A stretch of DNA of 20,351 nt, taken from assembly GCA_003555285.1 (NCBI GenBank), contig PWGH01000249.1:1-20351 (forward strand), written 5' to 3'. This DNA comes from Thioalkalivibrio sp. GTDB taxonomy: Bacteria; Pseudomonadota; Gammaproteobacteria; Ectothiorhodospirales; Ectothiorhodospiraceae. A model generated the notes under the pieces. It did no database searches and was not told the DNA's origin. It saw nothing but the letters and a program-made list of their open reading frames with translations. Shown here one piece after another: positions 6,063-13,056 of the stretch (positions are counted from its first letter, which is position 1; each line of letters opens with the position of its first letter). Made by a program: the position numbers and the translations under genes.

Positions 6063-7442
6063 ATGAAGAAAATCATCATTCTAGGGGCCGGTCAGGTGGG
6101 CTATTCGCTGGCCGAGGCGCTGAGCGACAACGGCCACGAGGTGATCGTGGTCGATCGGAATGAGGAGCGCCTTAAGGCCCTGAAGAACGAGTTGGGCATT
6201 CAGGTTGTGGTCGGTTTCGCTGCGCATCCACCGGTACTGGAGGCGGCCGGGGCCCCGGATGCGGCGATGTTGATCGCCGTCACCGACTCGGACGAGGTGA
6301 ACCTGCTGGCCTGCCAGATCGCCTCGACCCTGTTCAACGTCGAGACGCGGATCGCGCGGGCCCGTGCGCGGGATTACCATCAGCATCCGCAACTCTTCGC
6401 TCGGGATGCAGTGCCGGTGGATATGTTGATCTCTCCGGAGGGGCTGGTGACCAGCCAGATCCAGCGGCTGGTCGAGCATCCGGGGGCCTTGCAGGTGCTG
6501 GATTTCGCCGATGGTCGGGTATCGCTGGTCGCGGTCCGCGCCTACCACGGGGGACCCCTGGTCGGGCGCCAGTTGCGCCGTTTGCGCCGGGAACGGAGCG
6601 GTCCACAGGCGCGGGTCGCCGCGATCTTTCGTCGCGATCGGGCGGTGGTGCCGGACGGCGATACCGTGATCGAGGTCGACGACGAAGTCTTCTTCGTTGC
6701 CGCCAAGAAAAACATCCGTGCGGTCACGGCTGCATTGCGCCACACGGAGCGGTCCTACCATCGGGTGATGATTGCCGGCGGGGGCAACATCGGTCGGCGC
6801 CTCGCCGAGGTTCTGGTTCGGGATTATGGGGTGAAGCTGGTCGAACGCGACCCCGAGCGCGCCCGTGCCTTGGCCAGCAGCCTGCCGGGCGGTGTGCTCG
6901 TACTGGAGGGCGATGGCGCGGACGATCGCTTCCAGGAGGAGATCGACGTGGACCATGCCGATGTGTTCTGCGCCGTCACCAACGACGATCAGGCCAATAT
7001 CTTTGCCGCAATGCTGGCCAAGCGGCGCGGCGTGCGCAAGGTCATCTGCCTGATCAATCGCCCCAGTTATGTCGATCTGGTGCAAAGCGGTTCCATCGAC
7101 ATCGCGATTTCACCGCAGGTCGCCACCGTGAGCGCGGTGCTGGCCCGGGTTCGCGAAGGCGGAACGACGGTGGTGCACACCCTGCGTCGGGGTGCTGCCG
7201 AGGCCATCGAGACGGTGGTTTACGGGGATGCCCGCACCTCCCAGGTGGTGGATCGCCGCATCGATGAAGTACGCCTCCCCGAGGGCGCCAGCATCGGGGC
7301 TTTGGTGCGCAACGACCAGGTGATCATTCCGCATCACGACACGATCATCGAGGCCGGGGATCATGCGATCCTGTTCCTGACCGATCGCAGCCAGGTCCTG
7401 GCCGTGCAGCGCCTGTTCCAGCCCAGCCCGCTGTTCTTCTGA
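6063..7442 (+). CDS. trkA: TrkA, Trk potassium-uptake regulatory NAD-binding subunit
   Basis: TrkA is the cytoplasmic peripheral ring that binds NAD(H)/ATP and gates the TrkH potassium channel-like transporter. The 459-aa protein shows the duplicated RCK plan: an N-terminal Rossmann segment IILGAGQVGYSLAEAL with the acidic end VVDRNEERL, then a TrkA-C domain, and a second Rossmann segment MIAGGGNIGRRLAEVL (about residue 237) with VERDPERARAL, then a second TrkA-C domain ending in DHAILFLTDRSQV. Length matches E. coli TrkA (458 aa). It is followed in the same reading frame by a tandem repeat and then trkH, so the two subunits are probably co-transcribed. Confidence 0.95.
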   Translation: MKKIIILGAGQVGYSLAEALSDNGHEVIVVDRNEERLKALKNELGIQVVVGFAAHPPVLEAAGAPDAAMLIAVTDSDEVNLLACQIASTLFNVETRIARARARDYHQHPQLFARDAVPVDMLISPEGLVTSQIQRLVEHPGALQVLDFADGRVSLVAVRAYHGGPLVGRQLRRLRRERSGPQARVAAIFRRDRAVVPDGDTVIEVDDEVFFVAAKKNIRAVTAALRHTERSYHRVMIAGGGNIGRRLAEVLVRDYGVKLVERDPERARALASSLPGGVLVLEGDGADDRFQEEIDVDHADVFCAVTNDDQANIFAAMLAKRRGVRKVICLINRPSYVDLVQSGSIDIAISPQVATVSAVLARVREGGTTVVHTLRRGAAEAIETVVYGDARTSQVVDRRIDEVRLPEGASIGALVRNDQVIIPHHDTIIEAGDHAILFLTDRSQVLAVQRLFQPSPLFF

Positions 7443-7532
7443 GGCCATGTCTTTCCTGGCCCTGTCTTTCAAGGCCCTGTCTTTCAAGGTCCTGTCTTTC
7501 AAGGTCCTGTCTTCCAGGGTCCTGTCTTCCGA
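7443..7532 (+). repeat. 15-bp tandem array (6 units) between trkA and trkH
   Basis: Six consecutive 15-base units begin directly after the trkA TGA: GGCCATGTCTTTCCT, GGCCCTGTCTTTCAA twice, of which the second is exact, then GGTCCTGTCTTTCAA, GGTCCTGTCTTCCAG and GGTCCTGTCTTCCGA. The consensus is GGYCCTGTCTTYCAA. In the trkA/trkH frame the array would read as repeats of GPVFQ, and no stop interrupts that frame up to trkH ATG 7599. There are no spacers, so this is not a CRISPR array. Confidence 0.95.
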
Positions 7533-7598
7533 GAGCCGGGCAGCGCGGGCCGTGTCCTGGCCCCCGATACCGGGACCTTCACGCAACGGATTCTGCCC

Positions 7599-9053
7599 AT
7601 GTTCCAAGTAGCCACCACATTGCGCCTGCTGGGCATCCTGGTCGCGCTGTTCAGCCTGACCATGCTGCCGCCGGCCCTGGTCGGACTGATCTACGACGAG
7701 GCGAGTCGCTGGGTGTTTCTACAAGCCTTTTTCATCCTGTTGACGATCGGGCTGCTGATCTGGGCACCGGTTCATCGCTCGCGCGGGGACCTGCATGTGC
7801 GCGACGGCTTCGTCGTGGTGGTGATGTTCTGGTTGGTGCTCGGCCTGTTCGGGGCCTTGCCGCTCTACCTCGACCCCGCACTGCACATCTCCGTGACCGA
7901 TGCGGTCTTCGAATCCATGTCCGGCCTGACCACGACCGGCGCGACGGTGATCGTCGGGCTGGATACCCTGCCGCACGCAATCCTCTGGTACCGGCAACAA
8001 CTGCAGTGGTTGGGGGGCATGGGCATCATCGTACTTGCGGTCGCAATCCTGCCCCTGTTGGGGATCGGCGGCATGCAGTTGTTCAGGGCCGAGATGCCCG
8101 GACCCCTGAAGGACACCAAGCTGACCCCGCGTATCGCGGAGACCGCGCGCAACCTCTGGTTCATCTATCTGGGCCTGACGCTGGCCTGTGCGGCGGCCTA
8201 TTGGATGGCCGGCATGGAGGTCTTCGATGCGGTGACCCATTCGTTCAGTACCGTGGCCATCGGTGGGTTTTCCACCCATGACGCCAGTATCGGCCATTTC
8301 GAAAGCGCCCGGATCGAGGCCGTCGCCGTGCTCTTCATGCTGCTGGGTGGCATGAATTTCGCCATGCATTTCCTGGCCGTTCGACGTATGACTCTGAAGC
8401 CCTATCGCCAGGATGAGGAGGTGCGCTTCTACCTGCTGCTGCTCACCCTGGCGGCGGCCATTGGTTCGGCCTTCTTGTTGTATTCGGGGGTGGCGGGCAG
8501 TGTGTCGGAGGCCTTGCGTCAGGGAATCTTCCACGCCGTCTCAATCGGAACCACCACCGGGTACACGACCACCGATTTCTATCTCTGGCCCGGCTTTTTG
8601 CCGGTGATGCTGATCTTCCTGTCCTTCGTCGGTGGCTGCACCGCCTCCACCGGCGGCGGCATGAAGGTGATTCGGGTCCTGCTGCTGTTCAAGCAGGGTG
8701 CGCGGGAGATTCGGCGACTGATTCATCCGCACGCCCATATCGCCGTCAAGGTCAACGACAAGGTTATGCCGGATCGCGTGGTCGAGGCCGTCTGGGGATT
8801 CATGGCGGCCTATGTCCTGGCCTTTGCGTTGATGACGCTGCTGTTGATGGCCTCCGGGCTCGATCAAGTGACGGCCTTCTCCGCCGTCGGGGCCACGTTG
8901 AACAACCTCGGTCCCGGCCTGGGCGATGTCGGCGCAAACTACGCCGGGATCAACACCTTCAGCAAATGGGTTCTGGTACTCTCGATGTTGCTCGGGCGCC
9001 TGGAGATCTTTACGGTGCTGGTGTTGTTGTCCCCGGCTTTCTGGCGGCGCTAG
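7599..9053 (+). CDS. trkH: TrkH, Trk potassium-uptake transmembrane subunit
   Basis: TrkH is the membrane pore of the Trk potassium system, built of four M1-P-M2 repeats. The 484-aa length is that of E. coli TrkH. The pore segments are visible: SGLTTTGATV (about residues 107-116), STVAIGGFSTHD (about 216), SIGTTTGYTTTDF (about 314) and GATLNNLGPGLG (about 431). The loop GGMGIIVLAVAILPLLGIGG and the AEMPGPLKDTKLTPRIAETA stretch are also characteristic. ATG 7599 gives the normal TrkH opening, although no strong ribosome-binding site precedes it, which fits translational coupling or an unusual leader. A small hairpin (GGCGCT 9046-9051 with AGCGCC 9059-9064) spans the stop, without a T-tract. Confidence 0.95.
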   Translation: MFQVATTLRLLGILVALFSLTMLPPALVGLIYDEASRWVFLQAFFILLTIGLLIWAPVHRSRGDLHVRDGFVVVVMFWLVLGLFGALPLYLDPALHISVTDAVFESMSGLTTTGATVIVGLDTLPHAILWYRQQLQWLGGMGIIVLAVAILPLLGIGGMQLFRAEMPGPLKDTKLTPRIAETARNLWFIYLGLTLACAAAYWMAGMEVFDAVTHSFSTVAIGGFSTHDASIGHFESARIEAVAVLFMLLGGMNFAMHFLAVRRMTLKPYRQDEEVRFYLLLLTLAAAIGSAFLLYSGVAGSVSEALRQGIFHAVSIGTTTGYTTTDFYLWPGFLPVMLIFLSFVGGCTASTGGGMKVIRVLLLFKQGAREIRRLIHPHAHIAVKVNDKVMPDRVVEAVWGFMAAYVLAFALMTLLLMASGLDQVTAFSAVGATLNNLGPGLGDVGANYAGINTFSKWVLVLSMLLGRLEIFTVLVLLSPAFWRR

Positions 9054-9098
9054 GGCTGAGCGCCGATTCCGGAAGTGGGCGGGTTCGATGGGCCAAGG

Positions 9099-9136
9099 TG
9101 TGGTCAGCCCGGGTGTGATCAGCCCGGGTGTGATCC
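9099..9136 (+). repeat. 15-bp tandem repeat (2.5 units) after trkH
   Basis: TGTGGTCAGCCCGGG (9099-9113), TGTGATCAGCCCGGG (9114-9128) and the start of a third unit, TGTGATCC, lie between trkH and the hemerythrin gene. The unit sequence is unrelated to the array behind trkA but has the same period. Confidence 0.85.
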
Positions 9137-9181
9137 TACGCAAATGCGCCTTGTTGCCCTATGCTCAGCTAGGGTTCTGGT

Positions 9182-9658
9182 ATGGGCGGGAGTTTTGGCC
9201 AAGAATACGATATAGATCTTTCGTTGGAGCAGAGGATGAACGATTCGATAGGCATGCAGCAGACCCTGATGGGGTTCATGGACGATGACCACGACCAGGC
9301 TGCCGAACGGTTCGATGGATTATTGGCCCTGGCCGATTGCGGTTCCACGCGGCTGACGGCGGCCTTTCGGGACTTCATCGAGCACAATCGGGCACATTTC
9401 GCCCGCGAAGAAGCCTTGATGTCCCGTGTGGCCTTCCCGCCAGCGACGCGGCACAAGGCGGAACACGAGACGGCCCTGGCCGAATGGGAAACCTACATCG
9501 GGCGTCTGGAAACCGGCGTGCTGGATGCCGCAGGCATGGCGACGGTGCTACGGAACAAGCTGCTCCCCGGCTATGGTCGCCATGTCCAGACCATGGACCG
9601 CTTGACCGGGTCCTTTGTGCGGAACCTGGGACCCATGGCGACCGACACCGCCGAGTAG
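9182..9658 (+). CDS. Hemerythrin-domain protein (bacteriohemerythrin-like)
   Basis: This is a stand-alone 158-aa hemerythrin-like protein, expected to bind O2 or sense oxygen or iron at a non-heme diiron centre in the cytoplasm. All seven expected ligands can be placed: His37 (DDDHDQ), His68, His72 and Glu76 (EHNRAHFAREEALM), His91 and His95 (HKAEH), His134 and Asp139 (HVQTMD), allowing one spare His. The surrounding helices are the predicted four-helix bundle. An internal ATG at 9236, with GGAG at 9226-9229, would give a 140-aa protein that still contains every ligand and may be the true start; ATG 9182 has AGGG 7 bases upstream. No signal peptide or fused output domain is present. Confidence 0.82.
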   Translation: MGGSFGQEYDIDLSLEQRMNDSIGMQQTLMGFMDDDHDQAAERFDGLLALADCGSTRLTAAFRDFIEHNRAHFAREEALMSRVAFPPATRHKAEHETALAEWETYIGRLETGVLDAAGMATVLRNKLLPGYGRHVQTMDRLTGSFVRNLGPMATDTAE

Positions 9659-9808
9659 GTGCCGGCCACGCTCGGGCGAAGGCCTTTCAGCGGCGATGAT
9701 CCCTCTGCCGAGACCCCGCGTCGACGAGATATTGCATCGTTCAGAGCCCGGATCGGCGAACTCCCCTGAAGGGACACACGGACGAATCACGAGGCCCATG
9801 GCGCATTC

Positions 9809-11323
9809 ATGCTGAATCAGTTCAGGGAATTCCGCGATCTACTGAACCATTCGTTTCGCAACCTGCTGCCGATCATCCTGGTGGTCGGGGTGTTTCAGTT
9901 CCTGGTGATTCGGCAGGTCCCCGAAGCCTGGTTGTCGATCACCATCGGTCTGCTGGTGGTGGTGCTGGGTGTGGCCCTGTTCCTGCAGGGGTTGGAGCTC
10001 GGCATCTTCCCGATCGGCAAGAACCTCTCCAACGAATTCGCCCGCAAGGGTTCGCTGCCGCTGCTGATGATCTTCGGCTTCTGTCTGGGTTTCGCCGCGG
10101 TGATCGCCGAGCCGGCATTGATCGCAGTGGCGGAGCAGGCGGAACTGATCAGCGAGGGGCGGATCCGCGGGCTGATCCTGCGGGTGCTGGTCGCGGCGTC
10201 GGTCGGCCTGGTCGTGGCCCTGGGTGTGGTGCGCATTCTGCTCGGGCACCCCCTGCACTGGTACATGATCGTCGGGTACCTGCTGGTGGTCGCGGTCACC
10301 TTCTTCGCGCCGGAGGAGATCGTCGGGCTGGCCTACGACTCCGGCGGCGTGACCACGAACATCGTGACCGTGCCGCTGATCGCGGCGCTCGGCATTGGAC
10401 TTGCGATGTCGATCCGCGGGCGCAATGCGCTGGTCCATGGCTTTGGCCTGGTCGGGCTCGCGGTGATGGTGCCGATGATCTCGGTGCAGATCTACGGCAT
10501 CATCGTGTACAGCTTCGGCGAGGCTCGGGAAGTGACCGAGAGCCTGCGCGAGGTCCTGGACCCGGAGGTCACGGAGGCGGTCGGTGAGGTCGCCGGCAGT
10601 GTGCTGCTCGGCATGCTGCGGGATCTGCTGGTGATGTTCCGGGATGTGCTGCCGATCATTGCGGTGGTGTTGATCTTCCAGTATCTGGTGATCCGCAAGC
10701 ACGTCGCCCACGTGCACAAGGTAATGGGCGGCTTCGTGCTGGTGATCGTCGGCCTGTATGCCTTCGTGGTCGGTCTGAAGCTCGGGCTCTTCCCGATCGG
10801 CCAGAGCATGGCGGCCCAGCTGATCGGCCTGGACCAGTGGCTCTACCTGTATCTCTTCGCCTTTGCGATCGGCTTTGCCACCACGATGGCCGAACCCGCG
10901 CTAATCGCCATCGGTCAGAAGGCGGAGGAGGCGGCGAAGGGGCGTTTGCGCGCCACGGTGATCCGCCTGCTGGTGGCGGTGGGTGTGGCGGTGGGAATCA
11001 CCATCGGGGTGCATCGCATCATCACCGGGGACCCTATCCATTACTACATCATGGCCGGCTATGCGGTGGTCATCGTGCTGACCTTCCTGGCGCCGAAGTA
11101 CATCGTGGCGCTGGCCTATGACCTCGGTGGGGTGACCACCTCCGAGGTGACCGTGCCCCTGGTTACCGCGCTGGGCATCGGCCTGGCGACGCAGATCGAG
11201 GGCCGCAACGTGATGATCGACGGCTTCGGCCTGATCGCCTTCGCCTCGATCTTTCCGATAATATCCGTAATGCTGTATGCCATTGTGGTGGAGCATGCCA
11301 ACCGCTGGAGAGGAACCTCCTGA
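9809..11323 (+). CDS. DUF1538 integral membrane protein with two homologous halves
   Basis: I recognise the DUF1538 family; its substrate is not known to me. The 504-aa protein is nearly all hydrophobic helices and is an internal duplication: FRNLLPIILVVGVFQFLVIR (from residue 16) matches FRDVLPIIAVVLIFQYLVIR (about 277). In the same way LGIFPIG matches LGLFPIG, AEPALIAV matches AEPALIAI, and YDSGGVTTNIVTVPLI (about 176) matches YDLGGVTTSEVTVPLV (about 436). Small-residue GGVTT and acidic AEPAL motifs inside membrane regions look like transport-path motifs. Its TGA overlaps the ATG of a PII-like gene (TGATG, 11321-11325), so a regulated carrier or channel is the likely role. There is no clear ribosome-binding site at ATG 9809 and no in-frame alternative start just upstream. 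In 9659-9808 I see no recognisable element. Confidence 0.88.
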   Translation: MLNQFREFRDLLNHSFRNLLPIILVVGVFQFLVIRQVPEAWLSITIGLLVVVLGVALFLQGLELGIFPIGKNLSNEFARKGSLPLLMIFGFCLGFAAVIAEPALIAVAEQAELISEGRIRGLILRVLVAASVGLVVALGVVRILLGHPLHWYMIVGYLLVVAVTFFAPEEIVGLAYDSGGVTTNIVTVPLIAALGIGLAMSIRGRNALVHGFGLVGLAVMVPMISVQIYGIIVYSFGEAREVTESLREVLDPEVTEAVGEVAGSVLLGMLRDLLVMFRDVLPIIAVVLIFQYLVIRKHVAHVHKVMGGFVLVIVGLYAFVVGLKLGLFPIGQSMAAQLIGLDQWLYLYLFAFAIGFATTMAEPALIAIGQKAEEAAKGRLRATVIRLLVAVGVAVGITIGVHRIITGDPIHYYIMAGYAVVIVLTFLAPKYIVALAYDLGGVTTSEVTVPLVTALGIGLATQIEGRNVMIDGFGLIAFASIFPIISVMLYAIVVEHANRWRGTS

Positions 11324-11670
11324 TGAAATTTTCCGTACTGGTCGCGATCCTCGCCGAGGATCTGGAAGAGAAGGCCATCGACATCGCCAAGGAGGCCGGC
11401 GCCGGAGGCGTGACCCTGCTGGATGGCCGCGGGATCGGCGCGAAGGAGAAGAAGACCTTCTTCGGGCTGACCTACGAGGGCGCCCAGGTGGTGCTGATTT
11501 GCGTGCTGGAGAAGAAACTCTCGCTCGCGGTGATGAAGGCCCTGACCCGCGGGCTGGATCTGACCCAGCATTCCAAGGGGGTGGTGTTCACCCTGCCGTT
11601 GGACCACATCGCCGGCATCGACACCCGCCAACTCGAGAGTTTCGAGCAGCACATCAAGGACGAGATCTGA
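11323..11670 (+). CDS. PII-like signalling protein paired with DUF1538
   Basis: The 115-aa protein has the PII (GlnB-like) fold pattern, a ferredoxin-like trimer that binds adenine nucleotides and controls partner proteins. MKFSVLVAILAEDLEEKAIDIAKEAGAGGVTLLDGRGIG fits strand 1, helix 1 and strand 2, in shortened form GAGGVTLLDGRGIG. The T-loop-equivalent segment (AKEKKTFFGLTYEG) is short and lacks the uridylylated Tyr context of GlnB, and the end GVVFTLPLDHIAGI matches the last PII strand. It is therefore unlikely to be a classical GlnB/GlnK nitrogen sensor. AGAGGA, about 8 bases before the start, and the one-base overlap with DUF1538 indicate coupled translation, suggesting that it gates that membrane protein much as GlnK gates AmtB. 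The ligand is unknown. Confidence 0.82.
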   Translation: MKFSVLVAILAEDLEEKAIDIAKEAGAGGVTLLDGRGIGAKEKKTFFGLTYEGAQVVLICVLEKKLSLAVMKALTRGLDLTQHSKGVVFTLPLDHIAGIDTRQLESFEQHIKDEI

Positions 11671-11692
11671 CGTCCGCTTTATTGGAGGCAAC

Positions 11693-12085
11693 ATGCTGGT
11701 CAAGGACATCATGCAGACCCGGGTGATCACCATCTCGCCCTTCGCCACACTGCGCGAGGCGATGGCGCAGATGAAGGGGCACAATGTGAAATCCCTGGTG
11801 GTCGAACGCCGGGACGAGCAGGACGCCTATGGCATCGTCACCTACACCACCATCCTGCGCACGATCGTCGCCGAGGAAGGCGACATCGACCTGATCAATG
11901 TCTACGACGTCTGCACCAAGCCGGTGATCACGGTCCCCCAAGGCATGAACGTCAAGTATGTCGCCAGCCTGATGGTCACGCAGGGGCTGCGTCGGCTGGT
12001 GGTGCTGGACGGCGTCGAGATGGTCGGGCTGGTGACGATGAACGACATCGTCGGCGAGGTCCTGGCCCTCGCCGACGCAGAGTAA
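11693..12085 (+). CDS. Two-CBS-domain protein (Bateman module)
   Basis: This 130-aa cytoplasmic protein is made of two CBS motifs and nothing else. The first starts VKDIMQTRVITISPFATLREAMAQM and ends GIVTYTTILRTIV; the second starts VYDVCTKPVITVPQGMNVKYVASLM and ends GLVTMNDIVGEVL. Such pairs bind adenine nucleotides or S-adenosyl compounds and relay energy state to enzymes or transporters. GGAGG lies 7 bases before ATG 11693, and only 22 bases separate it from the PII-like gene, so it is the third gene of the DUF1538 operon. Ligand and partner are inferred from context only. Confidence 0.9.
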   Translation: MLVKDIMQTRVITISPFATLREAMAQMKGHNVKSLVVERRDEQDAYGIVTYTTILRTIVAEEGDIDLINVYDVCTKPVITVPQGMNVKYVASLMVTQGLRRLVVLDGVEMVGLVTMNDIVGEVLALADAE

Positions 12086-12104
12086 GACGTCCGGGTGGGC
12101 CTTT

Positions 12105-12143
12105 GTAGGGTGGGCCAAGCGCAGCGGGCCCACCAGGCCCGAG
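12105..12143 (+). repeat. 39-bp direct repeat, copy 1 (repeat A)
   Basis: The segment beginning GTAGGGTGGGCCAAGCGCAG and ending CCAGGCCCGAG recurs at 12349-12387 with one mismatch (C/T at the position equal to 12364). It contains the near-palindrome GTGGGCC...GGGCCCAC. Very similar GTAGGGTGGGC-type sequences are, from memory, widespread intergenic repeats in proteobacteria. Confidence 0.9.
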
Positions 12144-12210
12144 CCCCCTCACTGCGCTGACCCTAGGCCTGTGGCTCCGAACCGCAGGGAAGGTCCGTGA
12201 CGCTCCGGCG

Positions 12211-12323
12211 GGACGCCGTGAATACGTCCCTGTAGGCTTGACGGCCGCTTCCATGCGGCCGACACCCGCGAACAGGGCTGCGCCCTCCACTGGGATCAGC
12301 TTTTTTCATGAAAGGGCAAGGGC
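12211..12323 (+). repeat. Dispersed intergenic repeat, copy 2 (repeat B)
   Basis: This is the partner of 554-665. The hairpin is CGGCCGC (12242-12248), loop TTCCAT, GCGGCCG (12255-12261), and an outer pair CCCTGT/ACAGGG can form around it. The second hairpin (12274-12286) and a six-T run (12301-12306) are conserved. It lies between the CBS gene and the archease gene, flanked by the two 39-bp direct repeats. Confidence 0.85.
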
Positions 12324-12348
12324 AGCGACTTTCCTGCGTCGGTAGCGT

Positions 12349-12387
12349 GTAGGGTGGGCCAAGTGCAGCGGGCCCACCAGGCCCGAG
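12349..12387 (+). repeat. 39-bp direct repeat, copy 2 (repeat A)
   Basis: This is identical to 12105-12143 except for one base, in the same orientation, 244 bases downstream. Its partner and this copy bracket repeat B. The remainder of 12086-12445 shows no open frame with coding character; the archease ribosome-binding site lies at 12432-12438. Confidence 0.9.
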
Positions 12388-12445
12388 ACGCCACCACAAC
12401 ACCGCGAACCCCAACCCGCGGTCACGAACCTGGGGAGGTCGCCCC

Positions 12446-12913
12446 GTGACGGCTGCACCTGAAGACCCTCAAGAGACGCCATCGGCACCGGAAACCGCGA
12501 GGCGATGGGAGCATTTTCCACACGAGGCGGATATGGGCGTGCGGGGCTACGGTCAAACGCTGGAGGAGGCCTTCGCGGCCACGGCCGAGGCACTGACTGC
12601 CGTGGTGGTGGAATTGTCCGCGGTCGCCCCCGTCGAGTCGGTCGAGTTGCATTGCGCGCCCGCGGATCCGGATCTGTTGTTGTACGATTTCCTGAATGCG
12701 ATCATCTACGAAATGGTGACCAGCAACCGCCTGTTCTCGCGCTTTCGCGTGCGCATCGACGAACAGGGCCTTCATGCCCGGGCCTGGGGCGAGGCGGTCG
12801 ATGTTCTCCGGCAGCAGCCGGCGGTCGAGATCAAGGGTGCCACCTTCACCGGTTTGTCTGTGCATCGGACGCCGGGGGGCGTTTGGGTGGCGCAGTGCGT
12901 GCTGGATATCTGA
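12446..12913 (+). CDS. Archease, RtcB RNA-ligase activating protein
   Basis: Archease speeds RtcB turnover by helping its guanylylation, acting in the cytoplasm on RNA repair or ligation. The 155-aa product has the family pattern: WEHFPHEADMGVRGYGQTLEEAF with the conserved Asp29, LYDFLNAIIYEMVT in the middle, then ARAWGEAVDV, IKGATFTGLSV, and a final Asp154 in VWVAQCVLDI, one of the metal-site acidic residues. I chose the GTG start at 12446 because GGGGAGG (12432-12438) lies 7 bases upstream; the first 20 residues are a non-conserved tail. It directly precedes rtcB, its usual partner. Confidence 0.92.
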   Translation: MTAAPEDPQETPSAPETARRWEHFPHEADMGVRGYGQTLEEAFAATAEALTAVVVELSAVAPVESVELHCAPADPDLLLYDFLNAIIYEMVTSNRLFSRFRVRIDEQGLHARAWGEAVDVLRQQPAVEIKGATFTGLSVHRTPGGVWVAQCVLDI

Positions 12914-13056
12914 GGCGGCTGCCCGGCGGCGGCTGCCCCGGGCACCGGCGGTGCCGGCTCGCGGCGGGCGATCCTGCGACGGGTGATCCCCGGAGCGCTG
13001 CAGTCGCACACAGCACAACGATGGGCGGACGCCACCGATCACGGAGGTCAGCGACC

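Noticed and set aside
6081..7085. 334-codon open frame on the minus strand inside trkA
   Set aside because: It is antisense to a well-supported gene, has a His/Asp/Gln-rich low-quality composition and no recognisable motif; long shadow frames are expected in GC-rich DNA.
7440..7442. TGA as a selenocysteine codon in a TrkA-TrkH fusion
   Set aside because: TrkA ends at its normal length, trkH has its own start, and no SECIS-like hairpin follows directly; only readthrough remains worth testing.
7443..7532. CRISPR array
   Set aside because: Units are contiguous 15-mers without unique spacers, and no cas gene is nearby.
12105..12387. Insertion sequence or composite transposon bounded by the 39-bp repeats
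   Set aside because: No transposase frame, no terminal inverted repeats and only about 280 bp in all.
12505..13056. Upstream extension of the rtcB frame to ATG 12505
   Set aside because: It overlaps archease in another frame and has random composition; GGAGG before 13057 and homology starting there fix the true start.
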